Shown: positions 1 through 13,215 of the stretch, in pieces
Layout: each line of letters begins with the position of its first letter
Numbering within the stretch: position 1 is the stretch's first letter
Made by a program: the position numbers and the translations under genes
From: Nematostella vectensis
Taxonomy: Eukaryota > Cnidaria > Anthozoa > Actiniaria > Edwardsiidae
Length of the DNA: 64,000 bases
Reading direction: 5' to 3'
Assembly: GCF_932526225.1 (NCBI RefSeq)
Contig: NC_064040.1
Location: forward strand, 498,001 to 562,000
Notes under the pieces: model-generated
What the model saw: only the letters and a program-made list of their open reading frames with translations
What the model was told of the DNA's origin: nothing
The model's database searches: none

Positions 1-2480
1 CTATGTTAGAATCTACTTAATCAAGTTAACCAAGGAATCTAGTTAGTTCTTGTGTGCATAAAATATGTACAGGATCCTGAACAAAGCAAGAGCACATCAA
101 AGATGCTGAGAGTACATAAAAATGTCCCTATACCTTCTTTTTATGTCATGACACAACAAGAACAGTATAATTAAGTATCGATATTTAAAAAAAAAAAAAT
201 AAAGAAAAAAAAAATATGCTATCAGCGGGAATCGAACCCGGGTCGCTGCGTTAGTAGTCTAGTGCCCGCAACGAAAGACTAACGTGGCATTACTGAAGGG
301 AATTGTAATGAAAATTACTTTTAATACTATTGGTATCGTAAAATATCCCAAGCAAAGTCACCATCGGACTGGAGGTTACATTCGGGAAAAGCTTCCGGGT
401 TACATTCGGGAATTTGTTTTACGAGTGTAACCTCCAAAAGGTTACAATCGATATTTTTTTTTTCCGAATGTAAATTCCAAAAAGTAACATTAGTAAAAAT
501 AAAACAGTATACTCGAAAAAAAAGGTATATCAATCTATCGAGCGCTATGCTCTATGTTAGAATCTACTTAATCAAGTTATCCAAGGAATCTAGTTAGTTC
601 TTGTGTGCATAAAATATGTACAGGATCCTGAACAAAGCATGAGCACATCAAAGATGCTGAGAGTACATAAAAATGTCCCTATACCTTCTTTTTATGTCAT
701 GACACACCAAGAACAGTATAATTAAGTATCGATATTTAAAAAAAAAAATAAAGAAAAAAAAATAAAGAAAAAAAAATAAAGAAAAAAAAGATAAAGAAAA
801 AAAAATAAAGAAAAAAAAAATAGGCTATCAGCGGGAATCAAACCCGGGTCGCTGCGTTAGTAGTCAAGTGCCCGCAACGAAAGACTAACGTGGCATTGCT
901 GAAGGGAATTGTAATGAAAATTAATTTTAATACTATTGGTATCGTAAACTATCCCAAGCAAAGTCACCATCGGACTGGAGGTTACATTCGGGAAAAGCTT
1001 CAGGGTTACATTCGGGAATTTGTTTTACGAGTGTAACCTCCAAAATGTGTTACAATCGATAATTTTTTTTCCGAATGTAAATTCAAAAAAGTAACATTAG
1101 GAAAAATAAAACAGTATACTCGAAAAAAAGGTATATCAATCTATCGAGCGCTATGCTCTATGTTAGAATCTACTTAATCAAGTTAACCAAGGAATCTAGT
1201 TAGTTCTTGTGTGCATAAAATATGTACAGGATCCTAAACAAAGCAAGAGCACATCAAAGATGCTGAGAGTACATAAAAATGTCCCTATACCTTCTTTTTA
1301 TGTCATGACACAACAAGAACAGTATAATTAAGTATCGATATTTAAAAAAAAAAAATAAAGAAAAAAAAATAGGCTATCAGCGGGAATCGAACCCGGGTCG
1401 CTGCGTTAGTAGTCAAGTGCCCGCAACGAAAGACTAACGTGGCATTGCTGAAGGGAATTGTAATAAAAATTACTTTTAATACTATTGGTATCGTAAACTA
1501 TCCCAAGCAAAGTCACCATCGGACTGGAGGTTACATTTGGGAAAAGCTTTAGGGTTACATTCGGGAATTTGTTTTACGAGTGTAACCTCCAAAAGGTTAC
1601 AATCGATAATTTTTTTTCCGAATGTAAATACCAAAAAGTAACATTAGGAAAAATAAAACAGTATACTCGGAAAAAAAGGTATATCAATCTATAGAGCGCT
1701 ATGCTCTATGTTAGAATCTACTTAATCAAGTTATCCAAGGAATCTAGTTAGTTCTTGTGTGCATAAAATATGTACAGGATCCTGAACAAAGCATGAGCAC
1801 ATCAAAGATGCTGAGAGTACATAAAAATGTCCCTATACCTTCTTTTTATGTCATGACACACCAAGAACAGTATAATTAAGTATCGATATTTAAAAAATAA
1901 TAATAAAGAAAAAAAAATAGGCTATCAGCGGGAATCGAACCCGGGTCGCTGCGTTAGTAGTCAAGTGCCCGCAACGAAAGACTAACGTGGCATTACTGAA
2001 GGGAATTGTAATGAAAATTACTTTTAATACTATTGGTATCGTAAACTATCCCAAGCAAAGTCACCATCGGACTGGAGGTTACATTCGGGAAAAGCTTCAG
2101 GGTTACACTCGGGAATTTGTTTTACGAGTGTAACCTCCAAAAGGTTACAATCAATAATTTTTTTTCCGAATGTAAATTCCAAAAAGTAACATTAGGAATA
2201 ATAAAACAGTATACTCGGAAAAAAAGGTATATCAATCTATCGAGCGCTATGCTATATGTTAGAATCTACTTAATCAAGTTATCCAAGGAATCTAGTTAGT
2301 TCTTGTGTGCATAAAATATGTACAGGATCCTGAACAAAGCATGAGCACATCAAAGATTCTGAGAGTACATAAAAATGTCCCTATACCTTCTTTTTATGTC
2401 ATGACACACCAAGAACAGTATAATTAAGTATCGATATTAAAAAAAAAAATAAAGAAAAAAAAATAGGCTATCAGCGGGAA

Positions 2481-2661
2481 TCGAACCCGGGTAGCTGCGT
2501 TAGTAGTCAAGTGCCCGCAACGAAAGACTAACGTGGCATTGCTGAAGGGAATTGTAATGAAAATTACTTTTAATACTATTGGTATCGTAAACTATCCCAA
2601 GCAAAGTCACCATCGGACTGGAGGTTACATTCGGGAAAAGCTTCAGGGTTACATTCGGGAA
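2481..2661 (+). repeat. Truncated 181-bp monomer, copy 1
   Basis: The tRNA-like start recurs after only 181 bp. The unit keeps the tRNA-like segment and the start of the TTACATTCGG domain, then jumps from ATTCGGGAAT straight back to CGGGAATCGAACCC. About 365 bp of monomer is missing, including the BamHI half. Both parental sites contain CGGGAAT, so the junction has 7 bp of microhomology. The adjacent BamHI spacing is 727 bp (181 + 546). Confidence 0.92.
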
Positions 2662-5600
2662 TCGAACCCGGGTCGCTGCGTTAGTAGTCAAGTGCCCGCA
2701 ACGAAAGACTAACGTGGCATTGCTGAAGGGAATTGTAATGAAAATTACTTTTAAAACTATTGGTATCGTAAACTATCCCAAGCAAAGTCACCATCGGACT
2801 GGAGGTTACCTTCGGGAAAAGCTTCAGGGTTACATTCGGGAATTTGTTTTACGAGTGTAACCTCCAAAAGGTTACAATCGATAATTTTTTTTCCGAATGT
2901 AAATTCCAAAAAGTAACATTAGGAAAAATAAAACAGTATACTCGGAAAAAAAGGTATATCAATCTATCGAGCGCTATCCTCTATGTTAGAATCTACTTAA
3001 TCAAGTTATCCAAGGAATCTAGTTAGTTCTTGTGTGCATAAAATATGTACAGGATCCTGAACAAAGCATGAGCACATCAAAGATGCTGAGAGTACATCAA
3101 AATGTCCCTTTACCTTCTTTTTATGTCATGACACACCAAGAACAGTATAATTAAGTATCGATATTTAAAAAAAAAATAAAGAAACAAAAATAGGCTATCA
3201 GCGGGAATGCAACCCGGGTCGCTGCGTTAGTAGTCAAGTGTCCGCAACGAAAGACTAACGTGGCATTGCTGAAGGGAATTGTAATGAAAATTACTTTTAA
3301 TACTATTGGTATCGTAAACTATCCCAAGAAAAGTCACCATCGGACTGGAGGTTACATTCGGGAAAAGCTTCAGGGTTACATTCGGGAATTTGTTTTACGA
3401 GTGTAACCTCCAAAAGGTTACAATCGATAATTTTTTTTCGGAATGTAAATTCCAAAAAGTAACATTAGGAAAAATAAAACAGTATACTCGGAAAAAAGGT
3501 ATATCAATCTATCGAGCGCTATGCTCTATGTTAGAATCTACTTAATCAAGTTATCCAAGTAATCTAGTTAGTTCTTGTGTGCATAAAATATGTGCAGGAT
3601 CCTGAACAAAGCATGAGCACATCAAAGATGCTGAGAGTACATAAAAATGAACCCTATACCTTCTTTTTATGTCATGACACACCAAGAACAGTATAATTAA
3701 GTATCGATATTTAAAAAAAAAATAAAGAAAAAAAATAGGCTATCAGCGGGAATCGAACCCGGGTCGCTGCGTTAGTAGTCAAGTGCCCGCAACGAAAGAC
3801 TAACGTGGCATTGCTGAAGGGAATTGTAAAGAAAATTACTTTTAATACTATTGGTATCGTAAACTATCCCAAGCAAAGTCACCATCAGACTGGAGGTTAC
3901 ATTCGGGAAAAGCTTCAGGGTTACATTCGGGACTTTGTTTTACAAGTGTAACCTCCAAAAGGTTACAATCGATAATTTTTTTTCCGAATGTAAATTCCAA
4001 AAAGTAACATTAGGAAAGTAAAACAGTATACTCGGTAAAAAAGGTATATCAATCTATCGAGCGCTATGCTCTATGTTAGAATCTACTTAATCAAGTTATC
4101 CAAGGAATCTAGTTAGTTCTTGTGTGCATAAAATATGTACAGGATCCTGAACAAAGCATGAGCACATCAAAGATGCTGAGAGTACATAAAAATGTCCCTT
4201 TACCTTCTTTTTATGTCATGACACACCAAGAACAGTATAATTAAGTATCGATATTTTAAAAAAAAAAAAAGAAAAAAAAATAAAGAAAAAAAAATAAAGA
4301 AAAAAAAATAGGCTATCAGTTGGAATCGAACCCGGGTGGCTGCGGTAGTAGTCAAGTGCCCGCAACGAAAGACTAACGTGGCATTGCTGAAGGGAATTGT
4401 AATGAAAATTACCGTTAATACTATTGGTATCGTAAACTATCCCAAGCAAAGTCACCATCGGACTGGAGGTTACATTCGGGAAAAGCTTTAGGGTTACATT
4501 CGGGAATTTGTTTTACGAGTGTAACCTCCAAAAGGTTACAATCGATAATTTTTTTTCCGAATGTAAATTCCAAAAAGTAACATTAGGAAAAATAAACAGT
4601 ATACTCGGAAAAAAAGGTATATCAATCTATCGAGCGCTATGCTCTATGTTTGAATCTACTTAATCAAGTTATCCAAGGAATCTAGTTAGTTCTTGTGTGC
4701 ATAAAATATGTACAGGATCCTGAACAAAGCATGAGCACATCAAAGATCCTGAGAGTACATAAAAATGTCCCTATACCTACTTTTTATGTCATGACACACC
4801 AAGAACAGTATAATTAAGTATCGATATTTAAAAAAAAATAATAAAGAAAAAAAAAATATGCTATCAGCGGGAATCGAACCCGGGTCGCTGCGTTAGTAGT
4901 CTAGTGCCCGCAACGAAAGACTAACGTGGCATTACTGAAGGGAATTGTAATGAAAATTACTTTTAATGCTATTGGTATCGTAAACTATCCCAAGCAAAGT
5001 CACCATCGGACTGGAGGTTACATTCGGGAAAAGCTTCCGGGTTACATTCGGGAATTTGTTTTACGAGTGTAACCTCCAAAAGGTTACAATCGATATTTTT
5101 TTTCCGAATGTAAATTCCAAAAAGTAACATTAGTAAAAATAAAACAGTATACTCGAAAAAAAAAGGTATATCAATCTATCGAGCGCTATGCTCTATGTTA
5201 GAATCTACTTAATCAAGTTATCCAAGGAATCTAGTTAGTTCTTGTGTGCATAAAATATGTACAGGATCCTGAACAAAGCATGAGCACATCAAAGATGCTG
5301 AGAGTACATAAAAATGTCCCTATACCTTCTTTTTATGTCATGACACACCAAGAACAGTATAATTAAGTATCGATATTTAAAAAAAAAAAATAAAGAAAAA
5401 AAAATAAAGAAAAAAAAATAAAGAAAAAAAAATAAAGAAAAAAAATAGGCTATCAGCGGGAATCAAACCCGGGTCGCTGCGTTAGTAGTCAAGTGCCCGC
5501 AACGAAAGACTAACGTGGCATTGCTGAAGGGAATTGTAATGAAAATTAATTTTAATACTATTGGTATCGTAAACTATCCCAAGCAAAGTCACCATCGGAC

Positions 5601-8600
5601 TGGAGGTTACATTCGGGAAAAGCTTCAGGGTTACATTCGGGAATTTGTTTTACGAGTGTAACCTCCAAAAGGTTACAATCGATAATTTTTTTTCCGAATG
5701 TAAATTCAAAAAAGGAACATTAGGAAAAATAAAACAGTATACTCCAAAAAAAGGTATATCAATCTATCGAGCGCTATGCTCTATGTTAGAATCTACTTAA
5801 TCAAGTTATCCAAGGAATCTAGTTAGTTCTTGTGCGCATAAAATATGTACAGGATCCTGAACAAAGCATGAGCACATCAAAGATGCTGAGAGTTCCTTAT
5901 TAATGTCCCTATACCTTCTTTTTATGTCATGACACAACAAGAACAGTATAATTAAGTATCGATATTTAAAAAAAAAAAAAATAATGAAAAAAAAAAATAG
6001 GCTATCAGCGGGAATCGAACCCGGGTCGCTGCGGTAGTAGTCAAGTGCCCGCAACGAAAAACTAACGTGGCATTGCTGAAGGGAATTGTAATGAAAATTA
6101 CCGTTAATACTATTGGTATCGTAAACTATCCCAAGCAAAGTCACCATCGGACTGGAGGTTACATTCGGGAAAAGCTTTAGGGTTACATTCGGGAATTTGT
6201 TTTACGAGTGTAACCTCCAAAAGGTTTCAATCGATAATTTTTTTTTCCGAATGTAAATTCCAAAAAGTAACATTAGGAAAAATAAACAGTATACTCGGAA
6301 AAAAAGGTATATCAATCTATCGAGCGCTATGCCCTATGTTTGAATCTACTTAATCAAGTTATCCAAGGAATCTAGTTAGTTCTTGTGTGCATAAAATATG
6401 TACAGGATCCTGAACAAAGCATGAGCACATCAAAGATCCTGAGAGTACATCAAAATGTCCCTATACCTTCTTTTTATGTCATGACACACCAAGAACAGTA
6501 TAATTAAGTATCGATATTAAAAAAAAAATAATAAAGAAAAAAAAAATATGCTATCAGCGGGAATCGAACCCGGGTCGCTGCGTTAGTAGTCTAGTGCCCG
6601 CAACGAAAGACTAACGTGGCATTACTGAAGGGAATTGTAATGAAAATTACTTTTAATACTATTGGTATCGTAAACTATCCCAAGCAAAGTCACCATCGGA
6701 CTGGAGGTTACATTCGGGAAAAGCTTCCGGGTTACATTCGGGGATTTGTTTTACGAGTGTAACCTCCAAAAGGTTACAATCGATATTTTTTTTTCCGAAT
6801 GTAAATTCCAAAAAGTAACATTAGTAAAAATAAAACAGTATACTCGAAAAAAAAGGTATATCAATCTATCGAGCGCTATGCTCTATGTTAGAATCTACTT
6901 AATCAAGTTATCCAAGGAATTAAGTTAGTTCTTGTGTGCATAAAATATGTACAGGATCCTGAACAAAGCATGAGCACATCAAAGATGCTGAGAGTACATA
7001 AAAATGTCCCTATACCTTCTTTTTATGTCATGACACACCAAGAACAGTATAATTAAGTATCGATATTTAAAAAAAAAAATTAAGAAAAAAAAATAAAGAA
7101 AAAAAAATAAAGAAAAAAAAATAGGCTATCAGCGGGAATCGAACCCGGGTCGCTGCGTTAGTAGTCAAGTGCCCGCAACGAAAGACTAACGTGGCATTGC
7201 TGAAGGGAATTGTAATGAAAATTAATTTTAATACTATTGGTATCGTAAACTATCCCAAGCAAAGTCACCATCGGACTGGAGGTTACATTCGGGAAAAGCT
7301 TCAGGGTTACATTCGGGAATTTGTTTTACGAGTGTAACCTCCAAAAGGTTACAATCGATAATTTTTTTTCCGAATGTAAATTCAAAAAAGTAACATTAGG
7401 AAAAATAAAACAGTATACTCGAAAAAAAGGTATATCAATCTATCGAGCGCTATGCTCTATGTTAGAATCTACTTAATCAAGTTAACCAAGGAATCTAGTT
7501 AGTTCTTGTGTGCATAAAATATGTACAGGATCCTGAACAAAGCAAGAGCACATCAAAGATGCTGAGAGTACATAAAAATGTCCCTATACCTTCTTTTTAT
7601 GTCATGACACAACAAGAACAGTATAATTAAGTATCGATATTTAAAAAAAAATAATAAAGAAAAAAAAAATATGCTATCAGCGGGAATCGAACCCGGGTCG
7701 CTGCGTTAGTAGTCTAGTGCCCGCAACGAAAGACTAACGTGGCATTACTGAAGGGAATTGTAATGAAAATTACTTTTAATACTATTGGTATCGTAAACTA
7801 TCCCAAGCAAAGTCACCATCGGACTGGAGGTTACATTCGGGAAAAGCTTCCGGGTTACATTCGGGAATTTGTTTTACGAGTGTAACCTCCAAAAGGTTAC
7901 AATCGATATTTTTTTTTCCGAATGTAAATTCCAAAAAGTAACATTAGGAAAATAAAACAGTATACTCGAAAAAAAGGTATATCAATCTATCGAGCGCTAT
8001 GCTCTATGTTAGAATCTACTTAATCAAGTTATCCAAGGAATCTAGTTAGTTCTTGTGTGCATAAAATATGTACAGGATCCTGAACAAAGCATGAGCACAT
8101 CAAAGATGCTGAGAGTACATAAAAATGTCCCTATACCTTCTTTTTATGTCATGACACACCAAGAACAGTATAATTAAGTATCGATATTTAAAAAAAAAAA
8201 TAAAGAAAAAAAAATAAAGAAAAAAAATAAAGAAAAAAAAATAAAGAAAAAAAAATAAAGAAAAAAAAAATAGGCTATCAGCGGGAATCAAACCCGGGTC
8301 GCTGCGTTAGTAGTCAAGTGCCCGCAACGAAAGACTAACGTGGCATTGCTGAAGGGAATTGTAATGAAAATTAATTTTAATACTATTGGTATCGTAAACT
8401 ATCCCAAGCAAAGTCACCATCGGACTGGAGGTTACATTCGGGAAAAGCTTCAGGGTTACATTCGGGAATTTGTTTTACGAGTGTAACCTCCAAAAGGTGT
8501 TACAATCGATAATTTTTTTTCCGAATGTAAATTCAAAAAAGTAACATTAGGAAAAATAAAACAGTATACTCGAAAAAAAGGTATATCAATCTATCGAGCG

Positions 8601-9930
8601 CTATGCTCTATGTTAGAATCTACTTAATCAAGTTAACCAAGGAATCTAGTTAGTTCTTGTGTGCATAAAATATGTACAGGATCCTGAACAAAGCAAGAGC
8701 ACATCAAAGATGCTGAGAGTACATAAAAATGTCCCTATACCTTCTTTTTATGTCATGACACAACAAGAACAGTATAATTAAGTATCGATATTTAAAAAAA
8801 AAAATAAAGAAAAAAAAATAGGCTATCAGCGGGAATCGAACCCGGGTCGCTGCGTTAGTAGTCAAGTGCCCGCAACGAAAGACTAACGTGGCATTGCTGA
8901 AGGGAATTGTAATGAAAATTACTTTTAATACTATTGGTATCGTAAACTATCCCAAGCAAAGTCACCATCGGACTGGAGGTTACATTCGGGAAAAGCTTTA
9001 GGGTTACATTCGGGAATTTGTTTTACGAGTGTAACCTCCAAAAGGTTACAATCGATAATTTTTTTTTTGGAATGTAAATACCAAAAAGTAACATTAGGAA
9101 AAATAAAACAGTATACTCGGAAAAAAAGGTATATCAATCTATCGAGCGCTATGCTCTATGTTAGAATCTACTTAATCAAGTTATCCAAGGAATCTAGTTA
9201 GTTCTTGTGTGCATAAAATATGTACAGGATCCTGAACAAAGCATGAGCACATCAAAGATGCTGAGAGTACATCAAAATGTCCCTATACCTTCTTTTTATG
9301 TCATGACACACCAAGAACAGTATAATTAAGTATCGATATTTAAAAAATAATAATAAAGAAAAAAAAATAGGCTATCAGCGGGAATCGAACCCGGGTCGCT
9401 GCGTTAGTAGTCAAGTGCCCGCAACGAAAGACTAACGTGGCATTACTGAAGGGAATTGTAATGAAAATTACTTTTAATACTATTGGTATCGTAAACTATC
9501 CCAAGCAAAGTCAACATCGGACTGGAGGTTACATTCGGGAAAAGCTTCAGGGTTACACTCGGGAATTTGTTTTACGAGTGTAACCTCCAAAAGGTTACAA
9601 TCATTAATTTTTTTTCCGAATGTAAATTCCAAAAAGTAACATTAGGAATAATAAAACAGTATACTCGGAAAAAAAGGTATATCAATCTATCGAGCGCTAT
9701 GCTATATGTTAGAATCTACTTAATCAAGTTATCCAAGGAATCTAGTTAGTTCTTGTGTGCATAAAATATGTACAGGATCCTGAACAAAGCATGAGCACAT
9801 CAAAGATTCTGAGAGTACATAAAAATGTCCCTATACCTTCTTTTTATGTCATGACACACCAAGAACAGTATAATTAAGTATCGATATTAAAAAAAAAAAT
9901 AAAGAAAAAAAAATAGGCTATCGGCGGGAA

Positions 9931-10111
9931 TCAAACCCGGGTAGCTGCGTTAGTAGTCAAGTGCCCGCAACGAAAGACTAACGTGGCATTGCTGAAGGGA
10001 ATTGTAATGAAAATTACTTTTAATACTATTGGTATCGTAAACTATCCCAAGCAAAGTCACCATCGGACTGGAGCTTACATTCGGGAAAAGCTTCAGGGTT
10101 ACATTCGGGAA
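9931..10111 (+). repeat. Truncated 181-bp monomer, copy 2
   Basis: It has the same junction and length as the copy at 2.5 kb and sits at the ~7.45-kb duplication offset, so it was carried along with that duplication. Its tRNA-like segment has the B-box change seen as AATCAAACC on the + strand. Confidence 0.92.
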
Positions 10112-12830
10112 TCGAACCCGGGTCGCTGCGTTAGTAGTCAAGTGCCCGCAACAAAAGACTAACGTGGCATTGCTGAAGGGAATTGTAATGAAAATTACTT
10201 TTAATACTATTGGTATCGTAAACTATCCCAAGCAAAGTCACCATCGGACTGGAGGTTACCTTCGGGAAAAGCTTCAGGGTTACATTCGGGAATTTGTTTT
10301 ACGAGTGTAACCTCCAAAAGGTTACAATCGATAATTTTTTTTCCGAATGTAAATTCCAAAAAGTAACATTAGGAAAAATAAAACAGTATACTCGGAAAAA
10401 AAGGTATATCAATCTATCGAGCGCTATCCTCTATGTTAGAATCTACTTAATCAAGTTATCCAAGGAATCTAGTTAGTTCTTGTGTGCATAAAATATGTAC
10501 AGGATCCTGAACAAAGCATGAGCACATCAAAGATGCTGAGAGTACATCAAAATGTCCCTTTACCTTCTTTTTATGTCATGACACGCCAAGAACAGTATAA
10601 TTAAGTATCAATATTTAAAAAAAAAATAAAGAAACAAAAATAGGCTATCAGCGTGAATGCAACCCGGGTCGCTGCGTTAGTAGTCAAGTGTCCGCAACGA
10701 AAGACTAACGTGGCATTGCTGAAGGGAATTGTAATGAAAATTACTTTTAATACTATTGGTATCGTAAACTATCCCAAGAAAAGTCACCATCGGACTGGAG
10801 GTTACATTCGGGAAAAGCTTCAGGGTTACATTCGGGAATTTGTTTTACGAGTGTAACCTCCAAAAGGTTACAATCGATAATTTTTTTTCGGAATGTAAAT
10901 TCCAAAAAGTAACATTAGGAAAAATAAAACAGTATACTCGGAAAAAAGGTATATCAATCTATCGAGCGCTATGCTCTATGTTAGAATCTACTTAATCAAG
11001 TTATCCAAGTAATCTAGTTAGTTCTTGTGTGCATAAAATATGTGCAGGATCCTGAACAAAGCATGAGCACATCAAAGATGCTGAGAGTACATAAAAATGA
11101 ACCCTATACCTTCTTTTTATGTCATGACACACCAAGAACAGTATAATTAAGTATCGATATTTAAAAAAAAAATAAAGAAAAAAAATAGGCTATCAGCGGG
11201 AATCGAACCCGGGTCGCTGCGTTAGTAGTCAAGTGCCCGCAACGAAAGACTAACGTGGCATTGCTGAAGGGAATTGTAATGAAAATTACTTTTAATACTA
11301 TTGGTATCGTAAACTATCCCAAGCAAAGTCAACATCAGACTGGAGGTTACATTCGGGAAAAGCTTCAGGGTTACATTCGGGACTTTGTTTTACAAGTGTA
11401 ACCTCCAAAAGGTTACAATCGATAATTTTTTTTCCGAATGTAAATTCCAAAAAGTAACATTAGGAAAATAAAACAGTATACTCGGTAAAAAAGGTATATC
11501 AATCTATCGAGCGCTATGCTCTATGTTAGAATCTACTTAATCAAGTTATCCAAGGAATCTAGTTAGTTCTTGTGTGCATAAAATATGTACAGGATCCTGA
11601 ACAAAGCATGAGCACATCAAAGATGCTGAGAGTACATAAAAATGTCCCTATACCTTCTTTTTATGTCATGACACACCAAGAACAGTATAATTAAGTATCG
11701 ATATTTAAAAAAAAAAATAAAGAAAAAAAAAATAAACAAAAAAAAATAAAGAAAAAAAAATAGGCTATCAGCGGGAATCGAACCCGGGTGGCTGCGGTAG
11801 TAGTCAAGTGCCCGCAACGAAAGACTAACGTGGCATTGCTGAAGGGAATTGTAATGAAAATTACCGTTAATACTATTGGTATCGTAAACTATCCCAAGCA
11901 AAGTCACCATCGGACTGGAGCTTACATTCGGGAAAAGCTTTAGGGTTACATTCGGGAATTTGTTTTACGAGTGTAACCTCCAAAAGGTTACAATCGATAA
12001 TTTTTTTTCCGAATGTAAATTCCAAAAAGTAACATTAGGAAAAATAAACAGTATACTCGGAAAAAAAGGTATATCAATCTATCGAGCGCTATGCTCTATG
12101 TTTGAATCTACTTAATCAAGTTATCCAAGGAATCTAGTTAGTTCTTGTGTGCATAAAATATGTACAGGATCCTGAACAAAGCATGAGCACATCAAAGATC
12201 CTGAGAGTACATCAAAATGTCCCTATACCTTCTTTTTATGTCATGACACACCAAGAACAGTATAATTAAGTATCGATATTTAAAAAAAAATAATAAAGAA
12301 AAAAAAAATATGCTATCAGCGGGAATCGAACCCGGGTCGCTGCGTTAGTAGTCTAGTGCCCGCAACGAAAGACTAACGTGGCATTACTGAAGGGAATTGT
12401 AATGAAAATTACTTTTAATGCTATTGGTATCGTAAACTATCCCAAGCAAAGTCACCATCGGACTGGAGGTTACATTCGGGAAAAGCTTCCGGGTTACATT
12501 CGGGAATTTGTTTTACGAGTGTAACCTCCAAAAGGTTACAATCGATATTTTTTTTTCCGAATGTAAATTCCTAAAAGTAACATTAGTAAAAATAAAACAG
12601 TATACTCGAAAAAAAAGGTATATCAATCTATCGAGCGCTATGCTCTATGTTAGAATCTACTTAATCAAGTTATCCAAGGAATCTAGTTAGTTCTTGTGTG
12701 CATAAAATATGTACAGGATCCTGAACAAAGCATGAGCACATCAAAGATGCTAAGAGTACATAAAAATGTCCCTATACCTTCTTTTTATGTCATGACACAC
12801 CAAGAACAGTATAATTAAGTATCGATATTT

Positions 12831-12926
12831 AAAAAAAAAAAATAAAGAAAAAAAAATAAAGAAAAAAAAATAAAGAAAAAAAAATAAAGAAAAAAAAATA
12901 AAGAAAAAAAAATAAAGAAAAAAAAA
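12831..12926 (+). repeat. Expanded A-rich short tandem repeat (longest, 6 TAAAG copies)
   Basis: A run of adenines is interrupted every ~13 bp by TAAAG; six such repeats make this the longest tract in the window. Most units have one copy, and long versions (about 3-5 copies) start near 739, 5379, 7069, 8189, 15631, 17845, 20068, 22300, 24529, 27314, 31768, 34711, 37499, 40263 and 42473. Intermediate versions occur near 4258, 11706 and 29569. No long version occurs after 42.5 kb. Variation in copy number fits replication slippage and explains most of the monomer length differences. Confidence 0.9.
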
Positions 12927-12928
12927 TA

Positions 12929-13000
12929 GGCTATCAGCGGGAATCAAACCCGGGTCGCTGCGTTAGTAGTCAAGTGCCTGCAACGAAAGACTAACGTGGC
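12929..13000 (-). other. tRNA-like segment with altered B box (long-tract subfamily)
   Basis: This has the same 72-nt layout as the intact version, but the B box reads GGTTTGATTCC. The changed base is the near-invariant C of TTCGA (tRNA C56). The variant appears on the + strand as AATCAAACC near 838, 5463, 8288, 9931, 12944, 15700, 17927, 20153, 22383, 24624, 27414, 29054, 29628, 31838, 34809, 37583, 40333, 42542 and 60198. Most of these units also have an expanded A-rich tract. By known Pol III requirements the change should weaken TFIIIC binding; that effect is inferred. Confidence 0.6.
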
Positions 13001-13215
13001 ATTGCTGAAGGGAATTGTAATGAAAATTAATTTTAATACTATTGGTATCGTAAACTATCCCAAGCAAAGTCACCATCGGACTGGAGGTTACATTCGGGAA
13101 AAGCTTCAGGGTTACATTCGGGAATTTGTTTTACGAGTGTAACCTCCAAAAGGTTACAATCGATAATTTTTTTTCCGAATGTAAATTCAAAAAAGTAACA
13201 TTAGGAAAAATAAAA

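Larger units (their letters stand above)
1..13215 (+). repeat. Array block 1: duplicated 10-unit segment, offset ~7.45 kb
   Basis: BamHI landmarks are at 72, 623, 1229, 1777, 2325, 3052, 3597, 4142, 4715, 5264, 5852, 6405, 6954, 7528, 8075, 8679, 9227, 9775, 10502, 11047, 11592, 12167 and 12716. The spacing series 606-548-548-727-545-545-573-549 starting at 623 is repeated as 604-548-548-727-545-545-575-549 starting at 8075. Rare variants recur at the same offset: the 181-bp truncated unit, an AATGAACCC variant at ~3647 and ~11097, and a GTGCAGGATCC variant at 3594 and 11044. The matched part runs from the window edge to about 5.7 kb and from about 7.45 to 13.2 kb. Units at 5.8-7.4 kb are not part of the match. 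Confidence 0.88.

Noticed and set aside
1078-1115. AAATAAAAC motifs in the monomers as poly-A signals
   Set aside because: AT-rich repeat sequence containing AATAAA by chance; there is no coding sequence upstream for it to serve.
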